Assembly: GCA_009746045.1 (NCBI GenBank)
Contig: RPFO01000744.1
Span: 321,001-385,000 of the forward strand
DNA from: Mesostigma viride
Lineage: Eukaryota > Streptophyta > Mesostigmatophyceae > Mesostigmatales > Mesostigmataceae
Direction of reading: 5' to 3'
DNA: 64,000 nucleotides
Part shown: one piece after another, positions 1 to 10,593 of the stretch
Position numbering within the stretch: position 1 is the first letter of the stretch
How the letters are laid out: the number at the start of each line of letters is the position of its first letter
Made by a program: the position numbers and the translations under genes
The notes under the pieces: generated by a model
The model's input: only the letters and a program-made list of their open reading frames with translations
What the model was told of the DNA's origin: nothing
Databases searched by the model: none

Positions 1-9
1 GGTCGGGTC

Positions 10-3000
10 GTGGTGCGCGCGCCTGCCGGCCCGGCTGGGGAGACGCCGCAGGCCCCACGTCCTGCCTTTGCTGGCGCCGCTCCCCGCCACTCAGCGCCCG
101 CCGACGGCCTTCACCGGTGTGCCGTGCTGCTTCCCACGGGGTCCCCGTGTGCGGGTGTGTTCCACAACCGTAACCTCCTCTGCCAGCACCTTCGCGCTGT
201 GCACCCCGATCTCGGCGCGGCGGATCTGCAGGCCATGAGCTGTTACCGGTGCCCGGAAGCTCACTGCCAGCGGGTGTACTCCATTCACGGGCGCGCTCAG
301 CACGCGCGCGCCTGTGTTGCTCAACGGCCCCTCAACCGGCCAGCAGTCCCGGCCCCCTCCCCCCTCCCGCCTCGGCTCCCACCGGCTCCCAGCCCCCGCC
401 GCCCGACTACTCGGCCAGTTGGCGTTGGCTTGACACGGTTCCCTGGGATGCATGCGCCATCAACCCGACGTCTACCCTGACCGACCTCCCCCACCGCGCG
501 CGTAGCCTTTTCGCGCAATGTGCAATCGTTTCTCTCCGGCGCATGCACGCCGCTCCGGACGACCCGCTGGGCTTTAAACTGCACATGGTGACCCCCCGCC
601 TGCTCCTCACCCCTCTCGGGCGTGGTGTGCGCGGCCTCCAGGGTGCGGTTATTGCCCGTTGCCGACGCTTTCTGCAGGGGGACTGGGAGGGGCTGTTTGG
701 CGTGCCGCCCCCGCGCACGGCCCGGCTGTCGGGGGAGGTCAACTTCGAGCGGGTGGCCGCCGACGTCATCCGCCTCGTCCGCGAGGGGCAGCTCAGCCGG
801 GCCATGACCCGCTTGGAAATGGCCAAGCTCGCCCCCGCCAATGCGGCTACCCTGGCGGCCTTGGAGGCTCTTCACCCTGCGGAGCCCGGATTCCAGCTGC
901 CCGTGCCGGACCCCCTGCCGGCCCCCCTCCGGCTGGACCGCGACTGCTTCCTGGAGGTGATGCGTGCGGTCCCGCGGGCTTCCTCTACCGGGCCGTCGGG
1001 CTGGCGCTACGAGCACTTGGAGGTCCTGGTGGGGCATGGGGGCGAGGACATTCTCTTTGACACCCTCATTGACCTGGCGGCTGGTCGCGTTCCTCCCGCT
1101 GCGCGCGAGTGGTTAGCGGGCGCTCGCCTCCTCGCTCTGCTCAAGGGTGTCTTGCCCCCCCCGAGGGCAAGGTGCGCCCGATCGCCTGCGGTGAGGTGCT
1201 CCGCAAGCTCGTGGGCAAAGTGATCTGCCGCCAAAAGGCGCCCGAGCTCCGTGCCTTTTTCTGCCCGCCCCTCGCAGCGGGTGAGACCTCGGTGGCGGCC
1301 CAGCTGGGGGTGACGACTCCAGGCGGGGCGGATATCCTCATCCATTCGGTGCAGGCCTACCTCGAGGCCCACCCCACCCACGCTGTCGTCAAGGTCGACT
1401 GCCACAACGCGTTCAACAGTCTGTCCCGCGCCAGCATGTTTGCGGCCGTCATGGAGTCCTTCGAGGACTTGTACGCTTGGACAGCCGTGTGCTACGGCCA
1501 GCCCGGCCAACTGGTTCACATCATGGAGGACGGCACTCGCGGCGGCCTGCTGTCGCGGTCGGGCACCCAGCAAGGGGACCCCCTGGGACCCCTGTACTTT
1601 GCCGCCCCCCTCCAGGGTTGCCTCCAAGCGGTCCATGCTGCCCACCCGGCGGTCGCTATTCAGGCCTACTTGGATGATATCTACCTTCTGGGCCCTGTGC
1701 CGGACACCACCGCGGCTCTGCTGGCACTGCAGACCGCGGTGGCCGACATCAACCTCCAGTTGACCCTTGCCAAGTGCGCGGTGTACTCGCCCCAAGGTGA
1801 TTGCTCCGGCTTTCCGCCCCAGCTCTTGGGCCGGGACGAGCGCCTCCATGGGTTGGATGTCCTCGGCGTTCCGGTTGGCGACCCCGCGTTTGTCATCGAT
1901 GCTCTGCGGGCCGCCCTCGAGGCACGCACTGAGGTACTGCCCTTGATTGCGCGCCTTCATGATTCGCAGACCAAGGGTCTGCTTCTGTGGTTTTGCGCTC
2001 ACCCTCGCGTCGTTCACTGGCTCCGGGGCGCTCTTCCGTCTCAGGTCCGGCTGGCCGCCGAGGGCCACGACGAACGCATCCAGTCGGCCTTGGCGCAGCT
2101 GGTCCCGGGCCCCGACCTCCCGCCACATGCTATTCGCATTGCCTCCCTGCCTGCACGGATGGGTGGCTGCGGTCTGACTCGTGCCGCCCGGCTGGCCCCA
2201 GCAGCCTTTTTGGGCTCCGTCGCTCAGTCGTGGGCGGAAAGCTGCCGGCTCCTGCCCCTTTTGGCAACGGCAGCGCCTGACCTCCTGGACCCCAGCAGCC
2301 CTTTGCCCTTCGTCACTGCCATCCAGGAGGCCTATGCTGAGATCCAGCAGGCCTGTTCTCCCGTCCGTGCCGCTCAGGCGGTACAGCGCCACCTCCCTCG
2401 CGGCACTCCCTCGGTCGCCTCCGTTCAATCTCCCGCCGCATTCCCTGCTCGCGTCATCGATAAACACCAGAAAACCTACGCGGGTATTCTGCACACGGCT
2501 GATTGGATTGCTCTTTTCGCGGACCTCAACGCCCAGGGACGTGCGTGGCTGTTCTCGCTTTCCTTGCGGAGTGTGGGCTCGGCGTACCTTCGTGCTCTTC
2601 CCATGGCCCCCCCATTCGCCTTGGCTCCCAGCCACTACTCGGTGGCGCTCCGGCACCAGCTATTTGCCCCGCAGCCTCTTGTTCCGGCCGGGCGGCCTTG
2701 TGGTAGCTGTGGGCAGCCGCTGGATCCCACGGGGACTCACTACCTTGCCTGCATGGGGGGCCAACAGAATCAGAATTGGTATTTGTATTTGCACACTGTC
2801 CTCCTGACGGTGGTGCTCGCCATGATTCGGTCGGTTTTCCCCCACGCGAACATCCGGTCCGAGGATGCGGATGGCGCTGCCTTCTATTCCCCCAACCACC
2901 GGCCTGACATCGTGGTGCTGGACTTTGAGGGGGGTGGCCGGCATCTGCTTATTGACGTTTCGGTGGCGCGGCCCTTGGCTCTTAGCCACGTGGCTGGGGC

Positions 3001-3319
3001 CTCCCTCACGGCAGGTTACACGGCGGACCGGGCGGAGCGGGCCAAGCTCCTGGCCTACGGCGACGTCGGGCACCATCGTGTGGTGCCCTTTGTCCTGGAG
3101 GAGTTTGGGGCCATGGGGCCCCTGACCTCCGCCTTCTTCAAGGAGTGTTGCCGGCTCCGGGAGGACCGGCTGGACCTGGAGGGCCAGCGGGCCCCATGGT
3201 CGGCGCGGACCTGGACGTCATATTGGCGTCAGCGCCTGTCGGTGGCGCTGACTCGGGCCATGGCTGACATCATGCTCCGCCGTACGCGGGCTGATTTTGC
3301 GGTGCAGCAGGGCTATTAG
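10..3319 (+). pseudogene. LINE ORF: zinc fingers, reverse transcriptase, RLE endonuclease (frameshifted)
   Basis: The coding region is split over three frames. The first frame (10-480) holds C2H2-like fingers (C..C..H..H around 115-300). The second frame (249-1223) holds the linker and the start of the RT. The third frame (to the stop at 3319) holds the RT core: motif A VVKVDCHNAFNSL, motif B GTQQGDPLGPL and the catalytic motif AYLDDIYLL. These are followed by a CX2CX9HX3C knuckle (CGSC to HYLAC) and an RPDIVVLD...LLIDV endonuclease motif, the usual PD-D layout of RLE LINEs. The second shift lies at a run of eight C (1155-1162); the first is somewhere at 340-415, also C-rich. One-base indels in these tracts, or sequencing error there, would explain both. 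The RT to endonuclease part is open to the stop and is identical in length in copies 2 and 3. Confidence 0.85.
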
Positions 3320-3432
3320 GTTCCTCCCGTTAGGCGTTTCCATTGGTCTTATCGTAGTATAGAGCTTTGACATGGCTCTGTATATAGGTTTATAGCTGGG
3401 CGTTTGCTTTGGTTTGAGTGATTTCACTCTGC

Positions 3433-3437
3433 TGTAA
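3433..3437 (+). promoter_or_regulatory. TGTAA polyadenylation signal in LINE 3' UTR
   Basis: TGTAA lies 15 nt before the 3' end of the LINE and is conserved at 42306-42310 and 60488-60492. TGTAA is the known poly(A) signal of green algae. Its spacing fits an RNA 3' end near the integrated end. Confidence 0.5.
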
Positions 3438-3452
3438 GTAATTATATTTTTA

Positions 3453-4454
3453 AAATATATCATCAATACGAGGTAGAGGGTATTTAGACTTCACAGTAAT
3501 ATCATTCAACTTCCTATAATCAGTAACTAGGCGAAACTTGCCATTTGGCTTAGGAACTAACAGGACACCAGCTGAGTAGGGGGAGTTACTAGGCTCTATC
3601 AATCCTGCTTCTAATAATGACACTAAAATCTGTTTTAGTTCCTTTAACTCGGTAGGGCCCATTCTATACATCGGAGAGTGCGTAGGAACTGCACCGTCCT
3701 TGATAACTACACGGTGTAAAACAGAACGAGGAGGAGGATAAGAAGGAGTCTTTTCTTCAAATACTTTTGAGGAATCTATCACAGCCATGTATCTTACTAT
3801 TTCATTTTCAGTAAATCCTACTCCTATTGTATCCACTGTATTTACATCTATATCCACACTATTATTAGTGATAGGTATCTCTTGTACTTCTAACTGAAGG
3901 AACATACATAATAGGTATCCATTTTGCTTTAATTCAGAACGTAATTCGTCATTTGACATTAATACTTCAGGTATAGGTCTTACAGGAGGATCAACAGGTG
4001 TAGGAGGAGTAATATCTACCAAGGATAAATTTTCCAATCTATAATGACGTTCAGGTACCCAGTAAGAGCTATCTGGAAACCAAATGACCATGGTATCATA
4101 ATTAATAGTAATCTTATTATCCTGGTGCCAATCTAATCCTAGTAATACATCAGCGGTAGTGATAGGGCCTATAGTGGCCGTCAGGTTGACAGTACGTCCT
4201 TGTATAACCATGGGAAGGGACACCGTACCCGGGGAATGACTGGTGCGACCATCAGCATAATGAACAGTAACGGGTTTGGTGTGAGGGGTAGGGACTAGTC
4301 CTAAACGTCTAACTAGGGCCTCGCTCACAAAGGAGCTAGCCGCACCGCTATCTACCAACACAGAGACATTCAAGAGTTCATCAGCATGCAAGAAGGGGTC
4401 TACAACAGTGTGAGGGACGGTTAAACCACCATTCAAGAACATAAGAGGACGCAC
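3453..4454 (-). pseudogene. Ty3/gypsy protease plus N-terminal reverse transcriptase, truncated
   Basis: The protein has a retropepsin-like aspartic protease with the active-site motif DSGAASSFV near residue 36 and a flap-like VLLGLDWH segment. A linker follows, then the RT entry region with [18 protein letters not shown], a hallmark of Ty3/gypsy RT. It breaks immediately after [11 protein letters not shown] because LINE copy 1 was inserted there, so the YVDD catalytic loop, RNase H and integrase are not in this window. The first methionine used is the first in frame; a Gag-Pol frameshift or fusion is likely in the intact element. The gene cannot make an active polymerase as it stands. Confidence 0.85.
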
Positions 4455-4566
4455 ACGTAGTGGTAGGGAAGATTCAGCTCCTACAGAGGTTATAAAAACA
4501 GGCAGGCAAAAATTTTATCTGGGGTACTATCTAAGGACCTGTCCAGGTTACCCCCGGCTGACAGGC

Positions 4567-5598
4567 CTACTGTTCCCCCTCCCCCCCCAAATCCATAGGA
4601 ACGAACCCCGAAGAAGACCCTGGCGAAAAAGCCACTGCTGGAGGGTCACGAGGGATTGAAGAGGGTGCGGGAGCCTGATTATCATAGGGGAACCCTGGGG
4701 ATCCTGTCTGCACAGCATTCAGCCTACTAGGGGTAGCTGAAGGAATGCGTCCTGAAGTGGACGAATAGGAGCACGCTGAGGGGTACGAGGAGGGCGAGCG
4801 TCGGGATGAGGGGGAGCACCCGAAAGGAACTTGGGGCACTCACGTTTAAGATGACCTACTTCCTTACAATGATAGCATGTGATATGAGAGACATCAGAGC
4901 TGAAAGGTCAGTAACACAGATATCTAATTCTTCTACATAGGAGTTCTCCTCCTCAGGGGTAAGGATAATATTATTAATACGGGAACGGGTAGGAAGAGAA
5001 GGGTGGAGAAGAAATCTGCTACACGCAAAAGATGCTGGCGCACATGCTTGAGGGGCAGATCAGTAAAACGGTAGGCAGAGAACTGGCGCTTGACTTCACG
5101 TAATAAGGGTCTACTGAGGCCTTGGAGGAAGCGAGCACGTACTTCTGCACCCGACAAATCCCTAATTCGTACCATCTGAGCATCAAACTCTTTCATATAT
5201 TCTTTAAAGGATTTAGTACCCTGCTGCAAGGTACCAAAGGCTAATCTATCCTGCCAATCTGAATCAGGAGGGACTAAATGGTTCTCTAAACGCTTAAACA
5301 ATTCTGCTACAGAGTTAGGGTAGGCATGAGAGGCCAAAGACTCACACTGAATGAGGTTAGCAAGCTCAGGAGTAATACAGGTTGTGAGATAGTGAGGAAC
5401 TAATACAGCATCAGAAAGACGCCATCTATTATGATTCTGCCACGACTCCGTGTTCTGGGTAAGCAACATAATAAAGGTGAAAAACTGTTGAGGGGTAGAC
5501 TTGACATCCAGCTTGGGAAGGTTAGCAAAGAGGGGAAGAGCAGGGGGCTTAGGGGGATTAGAAGAGTCAGTTTTTCCCATAGGGCCACTATCTTCCAC
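4567..5598 (-). pseudogene. Ty3/gypsy Gag capsid region with CCHC zinc knuckle (frameshifted)
   Basis: The 4933-5598 part has a retrotransposon Gag capsid pattern: SWQNHNRWRL, then WQDRLAFGTLQQGTKSFKEY and MVRIRDLSGAEVRARFLQGL. It loses frame near 5005. In another frame the sequence goes on through EEENSYVEELD to a perfect nucleocapsid knuckle CYHCKEVGHLKREC (minus strand, about 4835-4878). A further frame carries a proline/serine-rich tail ending MDLGGEGEQ at 4567. At least two indels therefore break the chain. Gag would package the element RNA in cytoplasmic particles. Confidence 0.75.
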
Positions 5599-5600
5599 TG

Positions 5601-6305
5601 CTACATAAGCGGGATAGAAGGAAGGAAGAGGAAAAGTCTTGGGTAGGGGTCTAGAGGGGCCACCGTTTCAGGCTGGTGCCCATAAGAGAAGGGGACAGTA
5701 TATTGCTCACGAAGAGAGGAATAGGCAAAATGATCATAATTTCTGTCATCTAAGGGCATGGTACTGAAATCACTATTAACTTCTAAATCAGCCACACGGG
5801 TAGGGACCTGGGCTGCCTCATAGGCCGTCTCAGGGTAGGACCAGGAAGCAGGTGGGTAAAAGGGAACTGCACTAGGGCGCCCAGAAGGACCGACAGGGGC
5901 AGAGGCACGACCCGTGTTAAGAGCAGGCATGGAAGGAACAGGGTGGGAAGGAGGCCTAAAAACATTGTTAGTTAGTGAGGACCTGCTGGAGGGTTGAGCC
6001 AAGGTTGCAGGAGGGGCAGGGGCCTGGTTCAGGGTAAGGGAAGGGTCATCACTAAATCTGACTTGCATACGTTGACGTTGTTCATAGGTAGGAGGGGTAA
6101 GTGAGGGACGACGGCGACCATCAGCAAGCGGAGAAGGAGGTGAGGCACGAAGATTACCTTGAGGAGTGAGATGGTGTACCGTTTCAAGTGAGTCCCGTCG
6201 GTTACCCCGATTGTTGTTATGGTTGTTATTATTATTATTATTATTATTATTCATAGTAGGAGTATTGGTAGGTATAGGCGACAGGTTACCACCCACTGGA
6301 TCCAT
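5601..6305 (-). CDS. Ty3/gypsy Gag N-terminal disordered region
   Basis: This 234-residue ORF begins MDPVGGNLSPIP, contains a polyasparagine run coded by an ATT/AAT repeat (plus strand about 6225-6252), and is otherwise rich in P, S and R with no fold I recognise. It lies directly upstream of the capsid ORF, in a different frame and 3 bp away, so it is probably the N-terminal part of the same Gag after a frameshift, or a separate leader ORF. Function is inferred from position only. Confidence 0.55.
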   Translation of the reverse strand: MDPVGGNLSPIPTNTPTMNNNNNNNNNNHNNNRGNRRDSLETVHHLTPQGNLRASPPSPLADGRRRPSLTPPTYEQRQRMQVRFSDDPSLTLNQAPAPPATLAQPSSRSSLTNNVFRPPSHPVPSMPALNTGRASAPVGPSGRPSAVPFYPPASWSYPETAYEAAQVPTRVADLEVNSDFSTMPLDDRNYDHFAYSSLREQYTVPFSYGHQPETVAPLDPYPRLFLFLPSIPLM

Positions 6306-6429
6306 TTTTGTTTAAGTAAATGATCAAAAATCTAACTGAAAGCAACAAGGATAAAGGACAAGGCCTAATATAAGGCAAGGAAAGAAAAGGAAAAGATTTT
6401 AATGGCTTAAAAGAAAGGAACAATTTAAA

Positions 6430-6822
6430 TCAGTCCTTTTTAACAACAGTAATGGATAGGGAACCGAATTCCAAGGTGAGAGGAGTATCTAAGCTAGATG
6501 AGGATGCAGCCCTCTTAGGGGGAGACGAAGGAGGGGTAGCAAAATCTAGAGCTTCTACAGGAGGGCGACCATGAGGAGTAGAACGTACGTGTAGGCCTAG
6601 ATCTGATACGCTATGGTCTATAAGGAATTGTTGAGCTTCCTCGAAGGTAACAAATTTCTTATACCTAATTACATTATATGTACGGTTTTGCACTATCTTC
6701 CTAGCATCTGACCAAGAGAGGAAAATGGCTGACCATTGAGGGGTAATAACTACGTAATACTTAGCTAAACTATTATCACTAGATGAATGGGAAGGCGCAG
6801 TAAAAACACGACGTTGACTCAT
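6430..6822 (-). CDS. Viroplasmin / RNase H1 N-terminal-like protein in Ty3 element
   Basis: This 130-residue ORF carries the pattern KYYVVITPQWSAIFLSWSDA, then KIVQNRTYNVIRYKKF and FEEAQQFLIDH. This matches the small RNA/DNA-hybrid-binding fold at the N terminus of RNase H1, also called the caulimovirus viroplasmin domain: aromatic YVV, a SW turn, a KKF strand and a final EAxxFL helix. The C-terminal third is a low-complexity S/P tail. It sits upstream of Gag in the same orientation, so it appears to be an accessory ORF of the LTR element. Hybrid-binding activity is inferred from the fold pattern. Confidence 0.6.
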   Translation of the reverse strand: MSQRRVFTAPSHSSSDNSLAKYYVVITPQWSAIFLSWSDARKIVQNRTYNVIRYKKFVTFEEAQQFLIDHSVSDLGLHVRSTPHGRPPVEALDFATPPSSPPKRAASSSSLDTPLTLEFGSLSITVVKKD

Positions 6823-7148
6823 GATAACTCACCTGGCGTGTCTTGTGATGTCAAGCTAGACGAGGTAGGGGTAGGCGACTTAGCTTGACGATCTGGATCA
6901 CCGAAAGAAGAAGGAGGGCGGGAGTTTCCAGCTCTCGTCCTAAGTCAGCGGCCGGATATCCCAGCGCTCGTCCTAACACAGCGCCCCGTAACTCTGCGGG
7001 TGCGGCCGTCTAATAAAGCAGCAGCACAAGGAAAAAGGTGTAGGTACGCGACGCTAATCGTCTCCGAACAGTAATACTCCCCGATCTAAGGCAGGAAACA
7101 ACCGTAAGCAGGAAAACAAGGCGAAGGACAGGCTAACTACGAAAGGAT

Positions 7149-7523
7149 TTATCCGCTGTGAGCAGGTCTAGCTTCTAGGTAAAGCGTGTCCCGAAACGGG
7201 CAGCACGACGCTCCTAGCTTGAAGGCGACCCGCCCATTACCTATCAAGGAAGTGTCGACTTCTTGTTCCTGGACGCGGAAGGGGTCTTGAAAAGGTGTAT
7301 GTGGCAAGGGATAGTCGTCTCGTTCACTACCTACTGAAGTTCCTCCGGAACCATTGTTACGCCGCGGATATCTACCTCCACCTCTACCTCTAATGGGCCT
7401 GATACTACCTAAACTGGTCAGGCCTCCTCTACTTAACCCTCTGGCGAAAGACGAACGTGACGGAGCTGATCTCAATGCATTAACGTAAGTGTTGCTATAA
7501 TACGCCATACAACCATTTATCAA
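7149..7523 (-). CDS. Hypothetical RG-rich ORF at 5' end of Ty3 element
   Basis: The 124-residue ORF has an RGRGGGRYPRRN segment and no domain I recognise. It lies upstream of the viroplasmin-like ORF on the same strand. It may be a leader ORF or simply an open stretch of the 5' untranslated or LTR region. Confidence 0.25.
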   Translation of the reverse strand: MINGCMAYYSNTYVNALRSAPSRSSFARGLSRGGLTSLGSIRPIRGRGGGRYPRRNNGSGGTSVGSERDDYPLPHTPFQDPFRVQEQEVDTSLIGNGRVAFKLGASCCPFRDTLYLEARPAHSG

Positions 7524-9164
7524 AACCCGTTTACTCCAGGAATAGAGGAAGGAAACACAACTACACTGCCGTGACCCAAGCCTAAATGTGTCAATTCACT
7601 TAACACACGCCGAGTGAACACACAAAGGGGTAGAACGCGCATAAATGGTCACCAACGGTCCAACACGCTCGGGCCGACATGGCCCTCGCCTACAGGTGCA
7701 CGCTGGTCCACTAAATCTACTGATGCACGCTGGTCCACTACATTCTACCACAGGATCAGGACCACTAGTAAAGTACGCGGCGCGGCGCCCAACGGCACCC
7801 AATGTACCACAGTACTGTTACGAGGACAATAATGTCCCGGTAGGAGCCTAAACGTAAACCTAGGGACAACCGAGGCAAAGGACCTAATTTACGTCCGTAA
7901 CTACCACGAATTGTTACGCGACGTAACACCTCCATGCTGTTTAGGTCTCTAGAGCTGCCCTTGCCTCTCGGGCAGCCATGCATGCACCGAATATTGAAGT
8001 CATACAGAAAACTGACTGGTACGAGAGCATGGCCGCTTTACATTTTCAACTGAAATTTTGTAGGCATGATCCTTAGGTCTTGAAAAGCTTATATCCTTGG
8101 CCAGGCAACGTTTGGATGTGCGCAGATATGTCTCGACCTTCTGCTCGATGCGGCAACCTCGTTTCAGCAACCAGGTGGCGACCGTGCATGTGCTAACTAT
8201 TGATAGGCGGGAAATATGCCCCTACATTTGAAAACTGATAGGTGTTTCACGTTATTCCTTACATGATTTATAATAAGCGACGACGGCCAGGAAAGGCTCG
8301 CAGCTACGTCCATCAGGTGGGCATGCTGGCTCCGTCAAGAAAGGTAATATGCGGTTTTGATCTGGTACGTGCTATCCTGTTCACGTGTTCATTGTACTGT
8401 ATCAAGTTGTTGGGTGGATTAATTAATGTAAAATAATCGTACTGACCTGTAATCAGGAGGTTTTCTCCTTGTCTTTTGGTTGCTTTACTGCCTCTACGCA
8501 TTGTTGGCTTGTGATGGTTGGGGAATACCACTGCGACATGCAGATTTTGGACCAGATTTGTCTGCTATTAGCTTATGCTTCATCGAATTAAGCATTGACG
8601 TAGTGCCTGGCATTGTTTATAAATATGATAAGCTTGATAACGCGATGTTTTTTCTTGCTAAAAATATCTCAAAACAAGTGGTTTTCTGGCCAGATCTAGC
8701 CACTATTTCTTGTTTTGCTCGCCAAAGTCAGCCTTCTTCTTGTGTGCTCCTCATGCATACATACAAGAAACATGGAGATGCCCAGGACCTGCTTGCATGG
8801 AAGCATAGCCATCTTACTTCTTTTGCTTTTTTCATCTTTCCATTTCATTTGGCGTTGTTTTTAGGGTAGAATGCATAGTAGTAGACCTGTAATCTAGCTC
8901 CTCGTGAACCCCTGTTTACACGTCCAGTGTTCCCAAGCACTGCTGAGCAGTGGCAACCCATGTATCATGTGTAATTTAGTGTCAGAAACATGTGGACTGC
9001 TTGAAATGATATATCAAAATGCATGAAACAGCCCCAAAAACGACGAAATCCAGTGGTAGACTGGTAGCGTATAATCGCGTATAATACCGTATTATACCGT
9101 ATTATATATTATACGGACCCCGCGCGTATAACCGCGTATTACGTATAATGGAACTCTGCATGCA
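7524..9164. other. Intergenic: possible LTR region, then unique sequence and a palindromic AT-rich tract
   Basis: 7524-8000 probably belongs to the Ty3 5' end; a 16-bp motif GCACGCTGGTCCACTA is repeated at about 7697 and 7722. No gene is seen at 8000-9060. 9069-9150 is a cluster of CGTATAATACG-like short palindromes that ends where the next retroelement begins. Confidence 0.4.
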
Positions 9165-10243
9165 GCAGGCCTCACCGCCCAGGCAGTGAAGGACATTGCC
9201 GCCAAGCCAGCCCCGGCTGGCCTGGCCGGCGATGCTCCTCCCATCACGACCTGGGCGGACATGCTTAAGCAACATACCACCTCCACCACCTCCGCCGTCG
9301 CAGCCCAGCTCCAGCGGCAGACGCTTGACCTCCGCGAGGAGGCCGAGCTCGCCAAGCGCAGCCTCAACGCCATACTCAAGAACTTCGACATGGAAGCAGG
9401 TGAGAATTCCGAGAAGCTTGCACGTGCGTTTGAGAGCAAAATCCTTGCACGCATGGGCCTTCTTGGTGAGATCAAGCTGACCGCCCACCGCCTCCCCCGC
9501 GCGCGGGGTAAGGCAGGGGCGCCTCCGCTTCTTCTCATCTTTGATAGCCCAGCGGACAAGATTTCGTTCCTCAGACGCCGCAAGCGGCCCGAGAATACTC
9601 ACTTCACCGTGGACGACGACTTGACCCTGGCACAGCAACAACGGCGACGGGAGCTATGGCCGACCTACCTCCAGCTCCGGCAGACCAAGGCGGGCCAGCC
9701 GGTGTACTGGAAGGGGGCGGCCATCTACGTCGGCCACAAGCCCTGGCAAGCGACCCCCTCGACCACCGCGGCCCCAGCAACTCCAGCCCCAGCCTAGGGG
9801 AATACAGCAGTAGTGTAGAATAGTTAGACAGTGGCCTTGTACATGCCCGCCTACTACAGGCACTATACCAGCTGAGGCCTAGCCTTTTTAGTCATGTACA
9901 TGTGTGCCTATGATGAGCCACCCTCCAGATGATACCTAGCTTTATTTAATTATGCGGTATGCCGTGCCCATGCAGGGGGTCACTCCCTGCTGAGAAGCCA
10001 TGCCCTAGCCATTGTATAGCTGCGCTGATCTTCCCCACCTATGACAGGCTCCCCTTAGCTGGGTGTTGCCTGAAACTAGAGCTGGGTGATGCAGGTGCCC
10101 TAGTGCACCTAGAGCAAGTGTTGTTTACATTCCCACCCTTGCAGGAAGTAGCTTAGAATGTATGATAGGCCATATGCCCCTTCTCTGGGCTATGTGCTAC
10201 ATATACTCCCAACGGAGTTATGTTACAATTCAATTCAATTCAA
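9165..10243 (+). mobile_element. Non-autonomous LINE relative (ORF1-only family, NA), 5'-truncated
   Basis: The element carries the C-terminal two thirds of an ORF1 but no reverse transcriptase. A 3' UTR of about 440 bp ends in a hairpin, ACATATACTCCCAACGGAGT, and a CAATT repeat tail. Homology to other ORF1 copies starts inside the coding region (AGGCCTCACCGCCCAGGC), so it is 5'-truncated. Confidence 0.8.
9186..9797 (+). pseudogene. LINE ORF1-like protein, C-terminal part
   Basis: The 203-residue reading frame has a coiled-coil-like stretch (LDLREEAELAKRSLNAIL) followed by HRLPRARGKAG, DKISFLRRRKR and DDDLTLAQQQRRRELWP. The last block matches the C-terminal RNA-binding domain of L1-type ORF1 proteins (basic helix, then D-L-T..RRELWP). 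Related frames occur at 37990, 44180, 11125 (minus) and 49150 (minus). The listed ATG is internal to the parent ORF, whose natural start is seen at 36478. The role is likely RNA chaperone/RNP protein; the assignment rests on motif likeness. Confidence 0.65.
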
Positions 10244-10593
10244 TGTACATGTACGCCTCCTAGAGGCACTATCCCAGCTAAGCCATGCGCTTTATTTAAT
10301 CATGTACGTGTGTGCCTATGATGAGCCACACTCCAGATGATGCCTAGCTTTATTTAGTTATGTTGTGCCCATGCAGGGAGTAACTCTCTGCTGAGACGCC
10401 ATGCCCTAGCTTTTGTATAGCTATGCTGATCTTCCCCCCCATGACAGGCTCCCCATTCGCTGGGCATAGCTTGAAGATCATGGGGATGCAAGTGCCCTGG
10501 TGCACCTAGAGCAAGGGTCCTTTACATCCCCACCCTTGCAGGAAGTAGCTTAGGATGTATGATAGGCCATATGCCCCCTCTCAAGGGCTATTA

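Larger units (their letters stand above)
1..3452 (+). mobile_element. RLE-type non-LTR retrotransposon (R2/NeSL-like LINE), copy 1, 5' end outside window
   Basis: This is the longest of three copies of the same LINE (others at 40237 and 58958). It encodes N-terminal C2H2-type zinc fingers, a reverse transcriptase and a C-terminal zinc knuckle plus restriction-like endonuclease. That order is typical of site-preferring R2/NeSL-type LINEs that integrate by target-primed reverse transcription. The 3' UTR is about 130 bp and ends in GTAATTATATTTTTA with no poly(A) tail. The 3' end abuts the interrupted pol gene of a Ty3/gypsy element at 3453, so the LINE inserted into that older element, at an AAATATATC site. 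Its 5' end lies before base 1. Copies 2 and 3 share at least two bases that differ from copy 1, so copy 1 is a slightly different subfamily member. Confidence 0.9.
3453..8000 (-). mobile_element. Partial Ty3/gypsy LTR retrotransposon, interrupted by LINE copy 1
   Basis: Reading on the minus strand, the order is an unknown small ORF, a viroplasmin-like ORF, Gag in several frames with a CCHC knuckle, then an aspartic protease and the first part of the RT. The RT stops at IDDIF where the LINE begins, so the rest of pol should lie beyond base 1 on the far side of the LINE. Base composition is much more AT-rich than the host genes. I could not place the LTR edge or primer-binding site. The boundary near 8000 is a guess from where element-like sequence fades. 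Confidence 0.75.

Noticed and set aside
1007-2656. 549-aa minus-strand ORF opposite the LINE
   Set aside because: Antisense shadow of the GC-rich RT frame; the same shadow appears opposite copies 2 and 3.
7770-7800. GGCGCCCAACGG resembling a tRNA-Lys primer-binding site
   Set aside because: It is on the plus strand while the Ty3 element reads minus, and no LTR edge adjoins it.
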